64,000 bases of DNA, taken from the NCBI RefSeq assembly GCF_945906775.1, contig NZ_CAMDRE010000001.1, positions 3,118,371 through 3,182,370 of the forward strand. Direction: 5' to 3'. The notes beneath the pieces are model-generated. The model did no database searches and was not told the DNA's origin. It saw only the letters and a list, made by a program, of their open reading frames with translations. This document shows positions 61,322 to 64,000 of this stretch, in pieces; position 1 is the first letter of the stretch, and the number at the start of each line of letters is the position of its first letter. Source of the stretch: Citrobacter sp. Marseille-Q6884. GTDB taxonomy: Bacteria > Pseudomonadota > Gammaproteobacteria > Enterobacterales > Enterobacteriaceae. A program made the position numbers and the translations under genes.

Positions 61322-61945
61322 TTATTCTGTTGCATCCCGCCATTGGCCATTAGCGAGATTCTCCAGTGTGTAATCCCCCATTGCATAACGGATCAGCCGC
61401 AGAGTGGGGAAACCGACGTGGGCTGTCATACGGCGAACCTGACGGTTGCGGCCTTCATATAAGGTCACTTTCAACCAGGTGGTGGGAATATTTTTCCGCT
61501 CGCGAATCGGAGGATTTCGCGGCCACAGCCATTCAGGTTCATCAACAATATCAATGCCCGCCGGCAGGGTGGGGCCATCATTGAGCGTCACGCCATCTCG
61601 CAAGGCTTGCAACGCTTGCGGGGTCGGTTCACCTTCGACCTGAACGTAATAAATTTTCCCGGTACGTTTGCCTGGTTGCGTCAGTCTGGCCTGTAGCGCG
61701 CCATCATTGGTGAGCACTAAAAGCCCTTCGCTATCGCGATCCAACCGACCCGCCGCGTAGACGCCTTGTACGGGAATAAAATCTTTTAACGTCCTGCGAC
61801 CCGCCTCGTCAGTAAATTGTGGCAAAACATCGTAGGGTTTATTGAACAAAACCACGCGTTTTGGCTGGTTTTCTTTACGCTGCTTAGTGACTTGTCGTGA
61901 GCTGAATCGCTCAACCCGGTGATTTCTAAAAGAAGTTTTTTGCAT
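61322..61945 (-). CDS. rluE: RluE, 23S rRNA pseudouridine(2457) synthase
   Basis: 207 residues. RsuA/RluE-type pseudouridine synthase without an S4 domain; catalytic Asp in AAGRLDRDSEGLLVLTNDG, and RNA-binding YEGRNRQVRRM. Modifies U2457 of 23S rRNA. E. coli RluE is annotated about ten residues longer at the N-terminus; the ATG at 61945 matches its internal MQKTSFRNH. Confidence 0.95.
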   Translation of the reverse strand: MQKTSFRNHRVERFSSRQVTKQRKENQPKRVVLFNKPYDVLPQFTDEAGRRTLKDFIPVQGVYAAGRLDRDSEGLLVLTNDGALQARLTQPGKRTGKIYYVQVEGEPTPQALQALRDGVTLNDGPTLPAGIDIVDEPEWLWPRNPPIRERKNIPTTWLKVTLYEGRNRQVRRMTAHVGFPTLRLIRYAMGDYTLENLANGQWRDATE

Positions 61946-62024
61946 GGTATTTTCAGATTATATCAATTGCCGCATTATAGCCTAAGAACGAGTGTCTTTC
62001 ATGGCGGCGAACAATAGGGTAGTA

Positions 62025-62053
62025 TTGACACGCTCATTACAAATCATTAACAA
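62025..62053 (+). promoter_or_regulatory. icd promoter candidate
   Basis: TTGACA at 62025-62030, a perfect -35, with a weak TAACAA -10 seventeen bases later. Leader would be about 90 bases. E. coli icd has more than one promoter, so this may not be the only one. Confidence 0.4.
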
Positions 62054-62147
62054 AAAGTTGCTCTAACGCATCCGTGTAGCAGGACGCAAACGCACATGCA
62101 GCGTGATGACAGACGAGCAGAACCAGAAGCGCTCGAAGGAGAGGTGA

Positions 62148-63398
62148 ATGGAAAGCAAAGTAGTTGTTCCGGCGGAAGGTAAGAAGATCACCCTGCAAAA
62201 CGGCAAACTCAACGTTCCTGAAAATCCGATTATCCCGTTCATTGAAGGCGACGGTATCGGCGTTGATGTAACCCCACCGATGATTAAAGTTGTCGATGCT
62301 GCTGTCGAGAAAGCCTATAAAGGCGAGCGTAAAATCTCCTGGATGGAAATCTACACCGGTGAGAAATCCACCCAGGTTTATGGCCAGGATGTCTGGCTAC
62401 CTGCTGAAACCCTTGATCTGATTCGTGACTACCGTGTTGCCATCAAAGGCCCACTGACTACGCCAGTTGGCGGCGGTATTCGCTCTCTGAACGTTGCGCT
62501 GCGTCAGGAACTTGACCTGTACGTCTGCCTGCGCCCCGTTCGTTACTACCAGGGCACGCCAAGCCCGGTTAAACATCCTGAACTGACCGACATGGTCATC
62601 TTCCGTGAAAACTCTGAAGACATTTACGCGGGTATCGAATGGAAAGCAGACTCTGCAGACGCAGAGAAAGTGATTAAATTCCTGCGCGAAGAGATGGGTG
62701 TGAAGAAAATTCGCTTCCCGGAACATTGCGGTATCGGTATCAAACCGTGTTCTGAAGAAGGGACTAAACGCCTGGTTCGTGCGGCGATTGAATATGCTAT
62801 CGCCAACGATCGTGATTCGGTTACCCTGGTCCATAAAGGCAACATTATGAAGTTCACCGAAGGCGCGTTTAAAGACTGGGGTTACCAGTTAGCGCGTGAA
62901 GAGTTCGGTGGTGAACTGATCGACGGCGGCCCGTGGGTTAAAATTAAGAACCCGAAAACCGGTAAAGAGATCGTGGTTAAGGACGTTATCGCCGATGCGT
63001 TCCTGCAACAGATCCTGCTGCGTCCGGCTGAGTACGACGTGATCGCGTGTATGAACCTGAACGGTGACTACATCTCCGATGCGCTGGCGGCACAGGTGGG
63101 TGGTATCGGTATCGCGCCGGGTGCAAACATCGGTGACGAATGCGCACTGTTCGAAGCGACTCACGGTACTGCGCCGAAGTATGCAGGCCAGGACAAAGTG
63201 AACCCGGGTTCCATCATCCTGTCTGCTGAAATGATGCTGCGTCACATGGGTTGGACCGAAGCGGCTGACCTGATCGTTAAAGGTATGGAAGGCGCGATTA
63301 ACGCCAAGACCGTAACCTATGACTTCGAACGTCTGATGGATGGCGCTAAGCTGCTGAAATGTTCAGAGTTTGGTGACGCGATTATCGAAAACATGTAA
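62148..63398 (+). CDS. icd: Icd, isocitrate dehydrogenase (NADP+)
   Basis: 416 residues, E. coli length. TCA-cycle enzyme; phosphorylation target Ser113 of AceK is in GGGIRSLNVA, the isocitrate/metal motif NLNGDYISDALAAQVGG and the NADP-binding HGTAPKYAGQDKVNPGS are intact. Ribosome site AGGAGAGG at 62138-62145. In some E. coli strains the icd 3' end is a prophage attachment site; here the 3' end is undisturbed and a normal terminator follows. Confidence 0.98.
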   Translation: MESKVVVPAEGKKITLQNGKLNVPENPIIPFIEGDGIGVDVTPPMIKVVDAAVEKAYKGERKISWMEIYTGEKSTQVYGQDVWLPAETLDLIRDYRVAIKGPLTTPVGGGIRSLNVALRQELDLYVCLRPVRYYQGTPSPVKHPELTDMVIFRENSEDIYAGIEWKADSADAEKVIKFLREEMGVKKIRFPEHCGIGIKPCSEEGTKRLVRAAIEYAIANDRDSVTLVHKGNIMKFTEGAFKDWGYQLAREEFGGELIDGGPWVKIKNPKTGKEIVVKDVIADAFLQQILLRPAEYDVIACMNLNGDYISDALAAQVGGIGIAPGANIGDECALFEATHGTAPKYAGQDKVNPGSIILSAEMMLRHMGWTEAADLIVKGMEGAINAKTVTYDFERLMDGAKLLKCSEFGDAIIENM

Positions 63399-63419
63399 TC
63401 CAGATTCTGGGTTGTATGA

Positions 63420-63449
63420 AAACGGGAGCCGTGAGGTTCCCGTTTTTTT
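63420..63449 (+). terminator. Terminator after icd
   Basis: Stem AACGGGAGCC / GGTTCCCGTT (one mismatch) with GTGA loop, then TTTTT. Lies 22 bases after the icd stop, about 10 bases before the IS200 end. Confidence 0.9.
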
Positions 63450-63517
63450 GTGCACAGAAAACCCCCAGCTAGGCTGGGGGTTCCGGAAAGCTTTCAGCTT
63501 TGAGCCAGTTATTAAAA

Positions 63518-63586
63518 CCCCTTTTGATTTGTTAAAACACCTTGCGGTCTGGCAACTGCAAGAGTCAAACAAGAAATCAAAAGGGG
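63518..63586 (+). promoter_or_regulatory. IS200 leader stem that occludes the tnpA ribosome site
   Basis: CCCCTTTTGATTT (63518-63530) pairs perfectly over 13 bp with AAATCAAAAGGGG (63574-63586). The right arm covers the Shine-Dalgarno AGGGGG (63582-63587) of tnpA. This is the known self-repression structure of IS200 transposase mRNA. Confidence 0.85.
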
Positions 63587-63592
63587 GTCCCA

Positions 63593-64000
63593 ATGAGGGA
63601 CGAAAAGAGCTTAGCGCACACCCGATGGAACTGTAAATATCACATAGTTTTTGCGCCGAAATACCGAAGGCAGGCGTTCTACGGAGAGAAACGTAGAGCA
63701 CCAGGCGGGATCTTGAGAAAGCTATGTGAATGGAAAAACGTACGAATTCTGGAAGCGGAATGTTGCGCAGATCATATCCATATGCTTGTGGAAATCCCAC
63801 CGAAAATGAGTGTGTCGGGTTTTATGGGATATCTGAAGGGGAAGAGTAGCCTGATGCTGTATGAACAGTTTGTAGATCTGAAGTTCAAATACAGAAACAG
63901 GGAGTTCTGGTGTCGGGGTTACTATGTGGATACGGTAGGGAAGAACACGGCGAAGATACAGGAATACATAAAGCACCAGCTTGAAGAGGATAAAATGGGA
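63593..64000 (+). CDS. tnpA: TnpA, IS200 Y1 transposase (3' end outside window)
   Basis: 136 codons visible, open to the window edge; full IS200 TnpA is about 152 residues. Start ATG at 63593, five bases after AGGGGG. HUH-type Y1 single-strand transposase: HUH motif His61-Ile-His63 (ADHIHMLVE) and the catalytic tyrosine Tyr125 (KIQEYIKHQ). No stop or frameshift in the visible part, so the element may be active. Confidence 0.94.
   Translation, partial: MRDEKSLAHTRWNCKYHIVFAPKYRRQAFYGEKRRAPGGILRKLCEWKNVRILEAECCADHIHMLVEIPPKMSVSGFMGYLKGKSSLMLYEQFVDLKFKYRNREFWCRGYYVDTVGKNTAKIQEYIKHQLEEDKMG

Larger units (their letters stand above)
63458..64000 (+). mobile_element. IS200-type insertion sequence (IS200/IS605 family), right end outside window
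   Basis: Begins with the subterminal hairpin ACCCCCAGC-TAG-GCTGGGGGT (63461-63481) characteristic of the IS200 left end, followed by a leader and the tnpA gene. IS200 has no terminal inverted repeats and causes no target duplication, so the exact left junction (here set at 63458) is approximate. In IS200 the left hairpin acts as a transcription terminator that insulates tnpA from outside transcripts, and a small antisense RNA (art200) is made from the leader; its region would be about 63490-63590. Confidence 0.92.

Noticed and set aside
1..64000. CRISPR arrays, prophage, integron
   Set aside because: No regularly spaced repeats, phage structural or integrase genes, or attC-like series were seen.

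Overview
This window is chromosomal DNA of an enteric gammaproteobacterium, most probably Citrobacter or a very close relative. It has the complete anaerobic cobalamin cluster (cbi-cob) that E. coli lacks. It also has nac next to cbl, as in E. coli, and nac is generally reported missing from Salmonella. Almost every protein reads as an ortholog of an E. coli or Salmonella protein of the same length. The genus is an inference; no rRNA or typing gene is present.

Layout. (1) 1-13.4 kb: the distal part of the cbi-cob operon, cbiD (cut by the window edge) E-T-F-G-H-J-K-L-M-N-Q-O-P-cobU-S-T. It encodes ring contraction, the methylations, cobalt insertion (CbiK), the CbiMNQO cobalt transporter and nucleotide-loop assembly, and ends at a strong terminator. 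(2) 13.5-23.4 kb: the region of the E. coli 44-min tRNA-Asn genes: ldtA (erfK), an accessory insert (Fbp/Sfu-type ferric ABC transporter under a Fur-box candidate, plus a HigB/HigA-type toxin-antitoxin pair), tRNA-Asn, nac behind a sigma-54 promoter and an NtrC-like site, cbl, tRNA-Asn, yeeO, tRNA-Asn. (3) From 23.4 kb the gene order jumps to the E. coli 25-min region and stays there to the end: fhuE, hinT-ycfL-lpoB-thiK-nagZ-ycfP, ndh, ycfJ, an inserted iutA, comR/bhsA, ldtC, mfd, ycfT, lolCDE-nagK-cobB, potDC, a three-gene insert, potBA, pepT, roxA, phoQP, purB-hflD-mnmA-nudJ-rluE, icd. (4) After the icd terminator an IS200-type element begins and runs off the right edge.

Two structural features stand out. 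The asnW-like tRNA/fhuE junction has exactly the order and strands expected from an inversion symmetric about the replication terminus relative to E. coli. The potABCD spermidine/putrescine operon, contiguous in E. coli and Salmonella, is split between potB and potC by about 1.9 kb. That stretch carries three small unrecognised envelope genes on the same strand and is bounded by its own terminators. Two of the three encode exported proteins that share a cysteine-framed motif (GCTQV..ANGTC), and one of these is a His-rich lipoprotein. This insert is the best candidate here for an undescribed system.

Themes: cobalamin synthesis; iron acquisition (fbpABC, fhuE and iutA, each with an operator candidate); cell-wall remodelling (ldtA, ldtC, lpoB, nagZ, nagK); lipoprotein sorting (lolCDE); polyamine uptake; Mg2+ sensing (phoPQ); translation and RNA modification (mnmA, rluE, roxA).
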